A stretch of 64,000 nt of DNA from Byssothecium circinans (lineage: Eukaryota; Ascomycota; Dothideomycetes; Pleosporales; Massarinaceae). Under the pieces are notes generated by a model, which had not been told where the DNA came from, made no database searches, and saw only the letters and a list, made by a program, of their open reading frames with translations. Every line of letters begins with the position of its first letter. Position 1 is the stretch's first letter. The DNA lies in assembly GCA_010015675.1 (NCBI GenBank), contig ML976981.1, positions 469,104 to 533,103 on the forward strand. Reading direction: 5' to 3'. Below are positions 1-10,271 of this stretch, in pieces. A program made the position numbers and the translations under genes.

Positions 1-1
1 T

Positions 2-3000
2 CCCAACACAGGAAAAACGGGTTACGCAAAAACGGCGCTTGAAAAGCTCCTGCGACGGCGACCGGATCTACAGCATATCGAGCTGACCTGTGAAAACACC
101 AATACATTGATTCCGTACGTCGATCTGGTCAACGAAGTGATGGAATCTTTCATCTTCCACGAAGAGTCATATTCCAAGAACTGGTCGCTGGAAAAGCAGG
201 TCGAAATTGATGCTTTCAATGTGCGCGATGAGACCAGCAATGAATTGCTCGCGGAAGCCCAACATACCAATTACAGCGCATACTGCGTTCTGCGACAAGC
301 CGTCTATCCACTCGGGAGCCTACCATATCACCAACCAGTCGACGCTGTGCGAATATATCTCGACTTCCTCAAGACTTCTCGCTTCGAGCTGATGGACACC
401 TTCAGGAAACCGTTGAGCGCAAGTAAGAATCTGCCACAGACGGCGGAAATGAAGGAGCTTTACGAGGAGACTCTCGACCGCGCTTGCAAGGCCGAGTTCC
501 TGTCCGTCATTCAAGAGGAGTACATCATTCTCACGAAAGAGTCGTTCTGGCCTAAACGATACTTTGAGATCATGGGTAACACGAAGCTCTCCACTGAAGC
601 TTACCAGCAACAAATTGGTGTGAGACATCCTCGGGAGTACTGGGGCTACCAAAACACGACCGATATGCTGTCAAGTGACGAGGATAAAGCAATCGGGCTG
701 AGATTCGTCAAGAAGCAGTTCCTCAAACGGTCCGGCATGTTGTACACGGAGTTGGTTGATCTCGTCAAAACCAACTACGTCAACCCATGGTACCCCACTG
801 GCCCTGCTCTTGCGATGTTGCAGAGTATTTGCTTCAGCTATCGGTTTCTTCAGCTTCTAATTGATCATACGGCCGACAATGCGAAGGACAGGTACAGAGT
901 TCTTGTGGACTTCCTATTCCTTGTTCAGCCATGGATTGGGATCTACGATTTGCTTACACGGACCGAGACACAGGACGTTGTTTGCAAACCCTCTTATTCA
1001 TGGAAAGAAATTTCCAACTGGGTATTCCAGTGGTTTGAATGCTTGGGCAAACTTGTCGTTCTAGAGTCTGGAGAGGGGCCTACGTTGCCTGTGCATGGAC
1101 GGCTGGTGTACAAAGTCAACAGAGAGGAGCCCGAGCCTCTTCAAGCACGGCTCATCTCCACTGATGAAGCTGAGGACGTCCGCAATGGCGAAGTGCCAAT
1201 CCTTCAGTCGCAGACCATTGGGACGTTAATGCCCAATGGCGAGATTGTCGATGCCCAAGGTCAACTGATTGCTCTCGTCCTGATCAACAGCCAGGTCTTT
1301 ACAACCGAAGGCGGTTTACTGGTTGAGAAATACTCTAATGGAGAGTTGCAAGTCCTTGGTCCGCAGAACATTTCAAGTGATAATGAGAGTCGTAAGCTCG
1401 CCATTATCAACGAGAAGGGTTATCTACAATGGCCGTCAATCCGAGGTCGTGAAGAAGAAACAATTCCCTGGAATCCGGTAGTTGACACCTGCGACATCAC
1501 CAAAGTTCGTCTTCTTCATCTTAATGGATGTGACTTATCTCTCGAGGAATGGGACCGGCTACAACGGTTTATCCGGCTCTGGAGACGGCTTGGCTGGTCG
1601 ATTGACGAGACGGACAAGGCGTTGTGGGGCTTGTCCTCGAAGCCGCCTCCTCCTCCAGATAACCCCAAGGGCGATACATCCGACAGTGCCGTCGGGTTTG
1701 GCGACTTCGCAATGCAAGATTGTCGTGCTTCCGCCGGTAAAGGCGATAAACGGAGTGGCTGTGGCTGCAAGACTCGCTGCCAATGCGGAAAGACGGAGCA
1801 GACTCCGACTCCAGTTTGCAAAGACGTCACTCTGCCCGAGATATCGCCTGATTTCATGAAAGAACTAGTTGGTGTCAAGAAGCTGGATACGCTTGGGCTT
1901 GAGGTGATCAAGCTGCTCGCACTATGGGCGCCAATCAGCACGAGTGGCGAGAAGTCTCTTTATTCGCGACTCTTCCTCACACACAATCTATTGGGTATCG
2001 ACGATGTGTTCAAGGCTGACGATAGCGGCGCCTACCTCGTCAACAGTACCAAGGTCGTCGACCATATTCCGGTCATACTGGCCGCTTTCCGAATAAAACG
2101 CGATGAGCTCATAACACTACTTTCGGAAACTGGCCTTCTCGCCGCGGATCTGACTTTGGACACTATCTCGGTGGTATACAGACACGTTCTCATCTCCAAG
2201 TCACTGAAGATAGCTGTACTACTTCTCTTCAAAGCCATGAAGCTCTTCGGCAGCCCCTTCGTAAATGCCTCCACGGCATTAGCTTTTCTGACTGCCTATA
2301 ACGAGATGACCGAAAATGGATTCAGCATTCCAAACCTCTGGTATGCCACTCAAGGAGAGGACTATCAGCTGAAGCCTCTGGGCCCATCGCAACTTGACAC
2401 TCTCAAAACATCCAAAGCACTGTTCGATGGCTTGAATGCCATAGACGTGGCGCATCCAGATCTCAAGGACTCGGAGATAGATTCCGTCACGGAAGAGATG
2501 GTCACCGCGAAGACATCCATCTTGTTCGATGCTTCCGTGGTCTCGGCAGTCAATGATCTGCTCGCTGGTAGATCGTTATACGTCACAAACGCGCCGGTTG
2601 ACCTCAAGATCAAGATACCGGACGCTTTGGCAGCAAAGCTCAGCTATTTCGATCCTGTCGACGCGGTGGAATCGAAACGACGCGCGAAGCTCACGGTCAC
2701 TGGCATTTTGACTGCCGACGAATTGTCTGCGGCTAAAGCGCTGGTAGCGAACCCGGGCTGGGCAGCCGCACTCGACCGTGCCAAAAAGCAGGCCGTTTCG
2801 TTCTTCAAGAATATCGTAGCTATGATCTTCTCCGACCAAGACGATGCCATGTCCATGCTGCTCGCCGGTGACACGGTGGTCCCAGACGACGCGTTGGTCC
2901 CAGATCAGCCGAACCCAAACACAGGACCGAAGAAGCGGGCCTATTTCCTAGAGCATTTCCTCATATACCTTCGGGATCAGCTTTCCGACCAGCTTGTAGC

Positions 3001-6000
3001 CTCCGCAATGGCTGGGAAAGCAGGCATATCCTCACTCGAAGTTACTATGCTTCTTTTGAGACAGATTCTGACCAGCGGTGGAGATGCGTCTGCCCTGAGC
3101 GTCTTGAAAAGTGTAAAAACAGACCATTCATCACAGACTGCTACAGCTTGGACGGGCTACTTGATTCCTCCGAGCAATGATGCCTACAGCTTCGTTGGCT
3201 ACGGGGATGTTAGACCGGCCCCTCTCCTGATTGATAATGTGGCTATTCCCTTCACAGAGCGACAGGAGGACCCAAATGACGTCTGGTTCACAGAGCCACA
3301 GACTCTCACTGGTGGCAAGTTGTATCTTCTGAGTAGCAACGGTCAATCGATACCAGGACTTGGTTGGATGACGTCGCGAACCTCGATTGTGGAAATACCT
3401 TCTAGTGCTTTGATTCCGGACTACGGGACGCAGACCACAAAGGGCATACTTGAGAAACTGGTCCGAGCCGCTATTATCATCAATGGTTTTGCACTCTCCA
3501 TCGAAGACATCAAATATCTCCAAACGCACCCAGCCGACTTTGGGGGATTCGATCTTAATGGCATAAAAATTGACGCGTGGAAGCAAGTTCTTCGATTCAC
3601 CAAGTTTCGGTCATCGCTGCCAGCGCGCGAGTTGTCTCTCCTCGACTTCATGCGATGGATATTCACCGCTCCTGATACAACACCAACGGCAGATATTTGC
3701 AATCAACTGGTCAAGGTAACTGGATGGGAAGCCGAAAAGCTTGCGTCGATGCTCGATTCGACTGGCTTCGCTCTCACTGGGCCAGCAACTTTCAGAGACG
3801 TTACGGTCTTGACGAAGCTTCAAAGGGCTTTGACAGTTGCAAGCAACGTCACGATCGATTTACCGTTACTGTTCAAGGCTGCTAATCCAATGGCCAAATT
3901 CTGGCCGACCCACGAAACTGCCGAAGAGATTCGAAAGTCCATCCGATCACGCTACTCTCTTGACGACTGGGAGCAAGCCATCAAGCCGCTACACGACCGA
4001 CTACGGATGCACGAACGTGATGCATTAGTCGCATATCTCGTAGTGCAAGAGGAGCTGATCAAATGGGGGGTTGTGGATGCTGACTCACTTTTTGAGTTCT
4101 TCCTCCTCGACGTCCAAATGGGCGCGTGCTTGAAAACATCCCGCATCAAGCAAGCTATATCAACCGTGCAGTTGTTCGTCCAGCGTTGCATACTAGGTTT
4201 GGAAGAAAAATACGGAGTTGAGAATGACGCCCTCGACCAAACTCGCTGGGTGGCACTGTCGAAAGAAACGGTCCGAACTGCGAACGTCAAAGTTCTCTTG
4301 ACCCCGGAAAACTTCATTGTGCCGTCGCTGCGAGACGACAAATCCCCGCTTTACGAGAACCTGGAGAAGGACATCCTTCAGAAAGACGTCAATCCCACGG
4401 CACTCAAAGAGTCACTTACGACGTACCTATACGGCCTTGATGCAATAGCGAACCTCCGGGTAGAAGGTTTGTTCCTGGATGATGGAGACGATGGTATGTT
4501 CTACATCGTGGCCAAGACTCGAAGTATCCCATATCAGTTTTACTACCGGACGCACAGCATTTTATCCAGCGTCTGGACTCCATGGGAGCTGGTCCCAGTC
4601 GATATCCCGACTTATCAAGTGGAAACTACGACTACTTCCCAGGCGTATGATGGGTGTTATGTGAATCCAGTTGTTTGGCAGAACCGTTTCTTCATCTTCT
4701 TTGCGGAAATGGCCAAGAAGACCATTCCCAAGGCCCTGGCCAACTCACCATTAGCCAATGCGACTCCAGATCAAGTCAAGCCGCAGGAGACATGGGAAAT
4801 CAAACTTGGCTGGAGCGAACTTCGTAATGGCAAATGGACGCAGAAGAAGACCACCATGGACTCCGTAATGGAGAATGCGACCGCTTCAGCCGCAGCTGTG
4901 GACAAGTACCGGTTCGTCTCCCGATTCATGGGGACCGCGCCGACAACATGGATTTCAATCGACGTTTACAAAGATACCGCGGCAGTTCCAATCGGCAGGT
5001 TTGAGTTCCAAGGCTCTCAGGCATACGCGGCACCGTTAGAGACGACGCCACCGAAGTTGGAATGGACTGACTCCACGAGCTTTCACTTCACGAACAGAGG
5101 ATCGACGACCGAACCCATGACCATGTATTGTTTCCAGAGAAGTGCATTCGAACTCAACGTCGGCGGTGTAAACCAGGCCGGGAGGCTTCCGTACGCATTG
5201 TACCCTCCAGGCGCCCGATCCGCATCGAGCATTCGGATCACTGGGGAGCCAATTCCATTCTACCATACTTTCTCTCACGAGCTTTTAAGCAAGATCAACA
5301 CCGCGCCGACTTTCGCACCAGTGTTCGACACATACCAAGCGGTCAAGGACGATGATCAGGATTTGTTAACCTATGCGTTTGGACTTTCAGGGCAAGAACC
5401 AACGGCAGATGGAAACTATGCGCCAACATTCAACGAGCTTTACACGCCGTACGCGCTCTATAACTGGGAGTTTGGTTTCCACGCTCCAATGCAACTCGCA
5501 GATGCTTTATTACAGAACCAGCAATATGAGGCAGCGCTGGCTATGTGCCACTACGTCTTCGATCCGTATGCTGATGGCAATTCCAAAGCAAGAGTGTGGA
5601 AATGGAAGCCTTTCAGCCTCGTCTCCAGCGAAGGTGTTCTCGATGCGCTTTTCAATAGTCTGCAGCCTCATATGGCGGACAAGGCATCTGGTCAGATCAA
5701 ACAATGGCGCGATAATCCTTTCATGCCTCACGTAGTCGCCCGAGCCAGACCGGTGGCTTACATGAAGTGGACGACGATGAAGTACCTCGAGATTCTCATT
5801 GCCTACGGCGACTACTACTTCAGGCAAAACTCCCTAGAGACTGTTCCACTGGCCATCCAATGCTACGTAGTGGCCAGCCACATATACGGTCCCGCCGGTC
5901 AAAAGATACCAAAGCGTGGAAAGAAGAAGCCGCAAACCTATTTCAGCTTGCTCGATAAATGGGATGCAATCAGCAACGCTGTTGTTGATCTTGAACTGTC

Positions 6001-8365
6001 GTTTCCGTTCAGCAACCAGATTCCGCAACCGTATCAATTCAGAGGGAGAGAAATCTCGCTCGCAAATGTCTTTGGCTTCGCGACTGCCCGATACTTCTGC
6101 ATACCCGACAATCCACAGCTCAGAGCCATCAAGAATACCATTGACGATCGTCTCTACAAACTCCGTCACTGCCAAGATATCAACGGCAATGCAATCTCTC
6201 TGGCGTTGTGGGATCCTCCTCTCGATCCGATGATGCTGGTCAACATGGCAGCGCAGGGACTCAGCCTCGCCAATGTGTTGAACGACCTCAACGCTCCGAT
6301 GCCCAATTATCGCTTCCAGTACCTCCTGCAAAAGTCACTTGAGCTCTGTGCCGAACTGCGCTCGATGGGCGAAAAGTTTGTTACATTGAAGGAGAAAAAG
6401 GACAGCCTTTCGCTCGAACTTCTAAAGTCCACGCACGAACACAATATCCAGCGGCTCATCATGGATGTTCGTAAGTTACAAGCCGAGGAGGCGAACAAGA
6501 GCATCGATGCGCTCAGAGTAAGCCGGAATGGGCCGCACTACAGATATAAGCTCTTTTCTATGCTCGGTGGCTTGGATATGCCTGACCTGGTCGAGACTGA
6601 TTCCGCGTACGCGCCAATCCCGCTGTCTCCTCCTAAGCCTTCTACCGATGGAGACATGGTCATTACAGCGACAGAGAAGAATGAGATGGACGAAAGCAAA
6701 GCCGCACGGGACCGTAACGTTGAAGTGGGAACGATTGAAATCATCAACGCAATGATGGAGAGTCTCCCTAGCCTTAACATCAGCGTTCAGCCTTGGGGCG
6801 TCGGAGTGAGCTCTGGCGCCGGTCCTCAAAACGTCGCCGCCCATTTAGCCTCTCATGCCCGATATATTCGAATCCTTTCCGACGAGCATACTTTCAATGC
6901 CTCCAACTCTTCGCGCAAGGCGGGATACATTCGCAATCACCAGGAACGGATCCAGCAGGCGAATACGTCTGCGTTAGAGGTCAAGTCTATCGACGCGCAG
7001 ATTGCTACGCAAAAGACTCGCATTCTTACGGCAGCACAGGAGATGACGAACCAGCAGCAACAGATTGACAATGCTGCCGAAGTCGTGGACTTTTTGAAGA
7101 ACAAGTACACCAACGAGGAACTGTACTCATGGCTTGAATCTTCTGTACGTACGCTCTTTTATCAGACTTATACGCTGGCGTACAACGTGGCAAAGCAAGC
7201 CGAAGCCGCATTCATATTTGATCGTGGTCCACAACCATCCCCCTTCATCAAATTCGGTTACTGGAACTCGGCACGCGATGGTCTGCAGAGCGGTGAGCAA
7301 CTCTACCTTGCGCTGAAGCAGATGGAGTCGGCCTACCAAGACAAGCGCGGCCACGATTTTGAAATCGTCAAATCCATCTCGCTCCGACAAATCAACCCAC
7401 TCGCCCTCCTCGAACTCCGCGAGAAAGGCTCCTGCCAGATCGACCTGCCCGAAATCCTCTTCGACATGGACTGGCCAGGCCATTATTTCCGCCGCATCAA
7501 GTCCGTATCAATGACGATACCCTGCGTCGTCGGACCATACACCAGCCTCAACGCCACGCTCCGCCTGCTCAGCCATCGCTATCGCTTCTCCCCGACCGTC
7601 GTCGACAGCAAGAGCTACCCGGAGCAGACGGATGCCGGCCTGAACGAGAGATTCAAGACGGGTGCCATCCCCATAGACTCCATCGCCGTCAGCACGGGCC
7701 AGAATGATAACGGCGTGTTCGAGCTCAATTTCAAAGACGAGCGGTATAACCCATTCGAGGGCGCAGGCGCGATCAGCTCCTGGCAGATCGAGCTGCCGCC
7801 GAATTTTCGCCAGTTCGATTACAGCTCCATCACCGACGTCGTGCTGCGCGTCATGTACGTGTCGTCTAATGGTGGCGAGAAGATGAAGGCCGCGGCTTCT
7901 GCTGCTGTCGGCGACTTCCTGAAGGCCACTGTTGAGGATGGCGCCGGCTTCGCAGCGCTGTTCGATCTCCGCTCTGAGTTCGCGACCGAGTGGGCGAGAG
8001 CATCGCGGCCAGCCCCAACCATATCGCCGAGCACGCCGCCACCGCCGCGCGCGATAGCCATGACGGATCTGCGATCGCGTCTACCATTCTTCACCAAAAC
8101 GGCTAAGAAGGTGAACATTGGCAGCATCACGCTGGTGACTGCTACCGATCTACCTGGCGCGGCGTTCTCGATCGTGACGGATCCTGCAGCGCCGGAGGAC
8201 GCAGTCAATTTTGGCGGTGGCGCTACGTCGATTGGAAAGGTGAATATGTTTACGCAGGCTGGATTGGATCGTGAGCTAGGGGACTGGTCGTTGACTATCC
8301 AGGTGAAGGATGCAAAAATGGTGTTGGAAAGGGTGTTTGTGATTCTCCATTACACGCTCAGCTAG
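2..8365 (+). CDS. Tc toxin A-subunit-like giant protein (5' partial, single exon)
   Basis: The frame is already open at base 2 and stays open for about 2,787 codons to TAG at 8363-8365, so the true start lies left of the window. Counting residue 1 at base 107, I recognise TcA-family blocks: a CENTNT/VDLVNEV motif of the VRP1/SpvA-like region at the extreme N-terminus; a PA14-like block near 1005-1105; the ABC-toxin N region near 1265-1380; a neuraminidase-like block near 1440-1700 (YLYGLDAIANL, VVWQNRFFIFF); long helices near 2075-2350 as in the pore-forming shaft; and a C-terminal TcA/TcB block (NPFEGAGAISSW near 2545). In bacteria TcA forms the pentameric receptor-binding, translocating pore; what a fungus does with it is unknown. 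There is no intron in 8.3 kb although most neighbours have several, which suggests bacterial origin. A six-cysteine insert sits at residues 539-571. No TcB or TcC partner is visible here. Domain borders are from memory. Confidence 0.88.
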   Translation, partial: PNTGKTGYAKTALEKLLRRRPDLQHIELTCENTNTLIPYVDLVNEVMESFIFHEESYSKNWSLEKQVEIDAFNVRDETSNELLAEAQHTNYSAYCVLRQAVYPLGSLPYHQPVDAVRIYLDFLKTSRFELMDTFRKPLSASKNLPQTAEMKELYEETLDRACKAEFLSVIQEEYIILTKESFWPKRYFEIMGNTKLSTEAYQQQIGVRHPREYWGYQNTTDMLSSDEDKAIGLRFVKKQFLKRSGMLYTELVDLVKTNYVNPWYPTGPALAMLQSICFSYRFLQLLIDHTADNAKDRYRVLVDFLFLVQPWIGIYDLLTRTETQDVVCKPSYSWKEISNWVFQWFECLGKLVVLESGEGPTLPVHGRLVYKVNREEPEPLQARLISTDEAEDVRNGEVPILQSQTIGTLMPNGEIVDAQGQLIALVLINSQVFTTEGGLLVEKYSNGELQVLGPQNISSDNESRKLAIINEKGYLQWPSIRGREEETIPWNPVVDTCDITKVRLLHLNGCDLSLEEWDRLQRFIRLWRRLGWSIDETDKALWGLSSKPPPPPDNPKGDTSDSAVGFGDFAMQDCRASAGKGDKRSGCGCKTRCQCGKTEQTPTPVCKDVTLPEISPDFMKELVGVKKLDTLGLEVIKLLALWAPISTSGEKSLYSRLFLTHNLLGIDDVFKADDSGAYLVNSTKVVDHIPVILAAFRIKRDELITLLSETGLLAADLTLDTISVVYRHVLISKSLKIAVLLLFKAMKLFGSPFVNASTALAFLTAYNEMTENGFSIPNLWYATQGEDYQLKPLGPSQLDTLKTSKALFDGLNAIDVAHPDLKDSEIDSVTEEMVTAKTSILFDASVVSAVNDLLAGRSLYVTNAPVDLKIKIPDALAAKLSYFDPVDAVESKRRAKLTVTGILTADELSAAKALVANPGWAAALDRAKKQAVSFFKNIVAMIFSDQDDAMSMLLAGDTVVPDDALVPDQPNPNTGPKKRAYFLEHFLIYLRDQLSDQLVASAMAGKAGISSLEVTMLLLRQILTSGGDASALSVLKSVKTDHSSQTATAWTGYLIPPSNDAYSFVGYGDVRPAPLLIDNVAIPFTERQEDPNDVWFTEPQTLTGGKLYLLSSNGQSIPGLGWMTSRTSIVEIPSSALIPDYGTQTTKGILEKLVRAAIIINGFALSIEDIKYLQTHPADFGGFDLNGIKIDAWKQVLRFTKFRSSLPARELSLLDFMRWIFTAPDTTPTADICNQLVKVTGWEAEKLASMLDSTGFALTGPATFRDVTVLTKLQRALTVASNVTIDLPLLFKAANPMAKFWPTHETAEEIRKSIRSRYSLDDWEQAIKPLHDRLRMHERDALVAYLVVQEELIKWGVVDADSLFEFFLLDVQMGACLKTSRIKQAISTVQLFVQRCILGLEEKYGVENDALDQTRWVALSKETVRTANVKVLLTPENFIVPSLRDDKSPLYENLEKDILQKDVNPTALKESLTTYLYGLDAIANLRVEGLFLDDGDDGMFYIVAKTRSIPYQFYYRTHSILSSVWTPWELVPVDIPTYQVETTTTSQAYDGCYVNPVVWQNRFFIFFAEMAKKTIPKALANSPLANATPDQVKPQETWEIKLGWSELRNGKWTQKKTTMDSVMENATASAAAVDKYRFVSRFMGTAPTTWISIDVYKDTAAVPIGRFEFQGSQAYAAPLETTPPKLEWTDSTSFHFTNRGSTTEPMTMYCFQRSAFELNVGGVNQAGRLPYALYPPGARSASSIRITGEPIPFYHTFSHELLSKINTAPTFAPVFDTYQAVKDDDQDLLTYAFGLSGQEPTADGNYAPTFNELYTPYALYNWEFGFHAPMQLADALLQNQQYEAALAMCHYVFDPYADGNSKARVWKWKPFSLVSSEGVLDALFNSLQPHMADKASGQIKQWRDNPFMPHVVARARPVAYMKWTTMKYLEILIAYGDYYFRQNSLETVPLAIQCYVVASHIYGPAGQKIPKRGKKKPQTYFSLLDKWDAISNAVVDLELSFPFSNQIPQPYQFRGREISLANVFGFATARYFCIPDNPQLRAIKNTIDDRLYKLRHCQDINGNAISLALWDPPLDPMMLVNMAAQGLSLANVLNDLNAPMPNYRFQYLLQKSLELCAELRSMGEKFVTLKEKKDSLSLELLKSTHEHNIQRLIMDVRKLQAEEANKSIDALRVSRNGPHYRYKLFSMLGGLDMPDLVETDSAYAPIPLSPPKPSTDGDMVITATEKNEMDESKAARDRNVEVGTIEIINAMMESLPSLNISVQPWGVGVSSGAGPQNVAAHLASHARYIRILSDEHTFNASNSSRKAGYIRNHQERIQQANTSALEVKSIDAQIATQKTRILTAAQEMTNQQQQIDNAAEVVDFLKNKYTNEELYSWLESSVRTLFYQTYTLAYNVAKQAEAAFIFDRGPQPSPFIKFGYWNSARDGLQSGEQLYLALKQMESAYQDKRGHDFEIVKSISLRQINPLALLELREKGSCQIDLPEILFDMDWPGHYFRRIKSVSMTIPCVVGPYTSLNATLRLLSHRYRFSPTVVDSKSYPEQTDAGLNERFKTGAIPIDSIAVSTGQNDNGVFELNFKDERYNPFEGAGAISSWQIELPPNFRQFDYSSITDVVLRVMYVSSNGGEKMKAAASAAVGDFLKATVEDGAGFAALFDLRSEFATEWARASRPAPTISPSTPPPPRAIAMTDLRSRLPFFTKTAKKVNIGSITLVTATDLPGAAFSIVTDPAAPEDAVNFGGGATSIGKVNMFTQAGLDRELGDWSLTIQVKDAKMVLERVFVILHYTLS

Positions 8366-8979
8366 GCTGATGGTACCGACCGCTCCAGATACACTGCCAG
8401 AGCACATCAGTACGAATAGAATCATCTTTTGCATCACTAGAATTAGATGAAGGTAGCGTTCCAGAACCAGACCATTCCTTCTCACCCCAGGTACTGCTTT
8501 TCGAGGAGTAAGAAGGTGTCGTCCTGCCATAGGTAGAACTCGTTCACTTGCTCCTCTTGAACCCTTCTTCGTCTTCGACTCTTTCCCCATAGCGATGCCG
8601 TGGATGTCTTCCAAATGAAACGCCCATCCTTGATTGACTGCGAGTTTTGAAGGGGCACCGTGGTGGAATGGGAGAAATGATGGTGTTGAGGGGAATGAAG
8701 GGATAGGGATTAAACGGCTTCCCGCTTTCGGACTAGCTTCCGACGGAGTTGGAACCTTCTTCAAGCAGCACGTTTCTTCAACATCAAGAATGGAACAAAA
8801 AAATACGTCATACCGCTTAAGGAAGATACAATGCTAGTTATTCTAAAATCTATCAGCCTGTAATATCTACGTTCTGTGCGCCTTACATATGTGCCCATGA
8901 ACTGATGATGTCACGTGAGCCAAAGCCAATGAATAGCCCTGTCGCTCCATAAACATTTCATCATCTCCCAAATTCCATA
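8366..8979. other. Intergenic, between convergent gene ends
   Basis: These 614 bases lie between the stop of the Tc-like gene (+) and the stop of the glycosyltransferase (-), so they should hold two 3' untranslated regions. A minus-strand ORF at 8276-8764 overlaps the Tc-like coding end and shows no family features. I see no supported gene. Confidence 0.6.
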
Positions 8980-10086
8980 CTATAGCTGCTCTCTCTCCAA
9001 CGCCTCATACCACCCCTCCATCTCCCACCTCACCCTCCCCATTTCCATCTTCACCAACTCGCCATTCCTCTGCTGATCCGCCCACGGCGTCTCAAACCAC
9101 TTCTGATGCATCGTCTTAAGTCCTCCCCTCAAGTCATCATCATTCGGATACATCAGATTCCACGTGTTATTCAGCGGCTTCCACGGCGCCGGCCCGTGCC
9201 AATTGTGTACGCTGTTTAACAGATTCTGCTCCGCGAGCGATGGGTCGAAGGAATTGGGCAGATTGACTTTGAATTGGAAGTGGTCGAAGAGTTTCTTGTT
9301 GGGAGAGAAGATGAGGAATCCGCCGTTGAAGTAGCCACGCTTGTACAGTCCGCCGTTCGTACCGTCGCCGTCCCACCAGGGCGGGAATGTGTGTTCCGAA
9401 CTGAAGGTTTCACCGACTCCGGCGAGGACGTATTCGTCGGGAAGGGCCGGAGCGCTTTCGGGAGGTTGCCGTTCCACATCGCCATACGGTAAGGTCTTCT
9501 GGAACTGCGCTGCTTCTTCTTCAAAGATACTCTCGATCGGCTCCCGCAGTATCGTATCCGTATCCAGCATCAACACTCTGCTATACTGCGTCATTTCCCA
9601 CGCTCTCAACTTTGCAAGGATATCGAGCCATCTCGTCTCCCTAAAGTCTCCCCATGCTTTGTGTAAGAAATCGACGGGATGTATGATCGCACCGTCGGCC
9701 TCGAGGACCTTGCGTCGTGACTCCGATACGGACGGTGTAACGAGTACGACGACATCGATTGGACGACGGCTGCGCGTCTTCGGGCTGTGGAGTAATTGCC
9801 AAACTAGAATGCGCGCGGAGATGAAGTAGTTGTCGGCGGACAGGACTTCAGATTGGTATTCGGTGCTTGAAAAGAACATTGCGAAGGCGAGTTTTTCGTT
9901 GCTTGGACCGGATGTTAGGGCATTGAAAGAGGCTTTGCTGGAAATCTGACATCGTTCGGAGTTTGGATAGAAGAAGCACGCCGAGTTTCGCTCTCTGTTG
10001 AGGAACATACAGACATTGAGGAGCAGAATAGCGAGCGTGATGGCGACGAGTGAGCGATGCGTAAAGACAGCCATCCCGCGATGCAC
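8980..10086 (-). CDS. GT8-like type II membrane glycosyltransferase
   Basis: This single-exon gene encodes 368 aa. Residues about 8-28 form one hydrophobic segment with a short basic N-terminus, the layout of a type II Golgi/ER membrane protein. The catalytic part has the glycogenin/GT8 pattern: an N-terminal nucleotide-sugar region, a leucine/arginine-rich helix (WLDILAKLRAWEM), and then a DxD-type metal-binding motif in VLMLDTDTILREP near residue 175. Later GYFNGGFLIFSP and LAEQNLLN match the acceptor-side motifs of the GNT1/glycogenin-like fungal group. By family it would transfer a sugar from a nucleotide donor inside the secretory lumen; donor and acceptor cannot be read from sequence. 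A start at the second Met (10074) is possible. Its 5' end faces the unknown gene at 10272, which is on the same strand. Confidence 0.8.
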   Translation of the reverse strand: MHRGMAVFTHRSLVAITLAILLLNVCMFLNRERNSACFFYPNSERCQISSKASFNALTSGPSNEKLAFAMFFSSTEYQSEVLSADNYFISARILVWQLLHSPKTRSRRPIDVVVLVTPSVSESRRKVLEADGAIIHPVDFLHKAWGDFRETRWLDILAKLRAWEMTQYSRVLMLDTDTILREPIESIFEEEAAQFQKTLPYGDVERQPPESAPALPDEYVLAGVGETFSSEHTFPPWWDGDGTNGGLYKRGYFNGGFLIFSPNKKLFDHFQFKVNLPNSFDPSLAEQNLLNSVHNWHGPAPWKPLNNTWNLMYPNDDDLRGGLKTMHQKWFETPWADQQRNGELVKMEMGRVRWEMEGWYEALEREQL

Positions 10087-10271
10087 CTTGAGGGCGGGCA
10101 GCCGAGTGCTATGAAGGAAGGGGGAAAGATGCCGATTGTAGGTCGAAATCGCGAGATATATTGTGTTGGATTTGGCGCGTTACTCAGGTGTTGCATCACT
10201 AGTTCCAATATTCTCCATCTAACGCTGTACCTTGGGTAAGGTTGGACCGAGCCACTCATCGTCTTCCCAAT

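Noticed and set aside
8276..8764. 162-aa minus-strand ORF
   Set aside because: It overlaps the Tc-like coding end in antisense, has no motif and no splice support.
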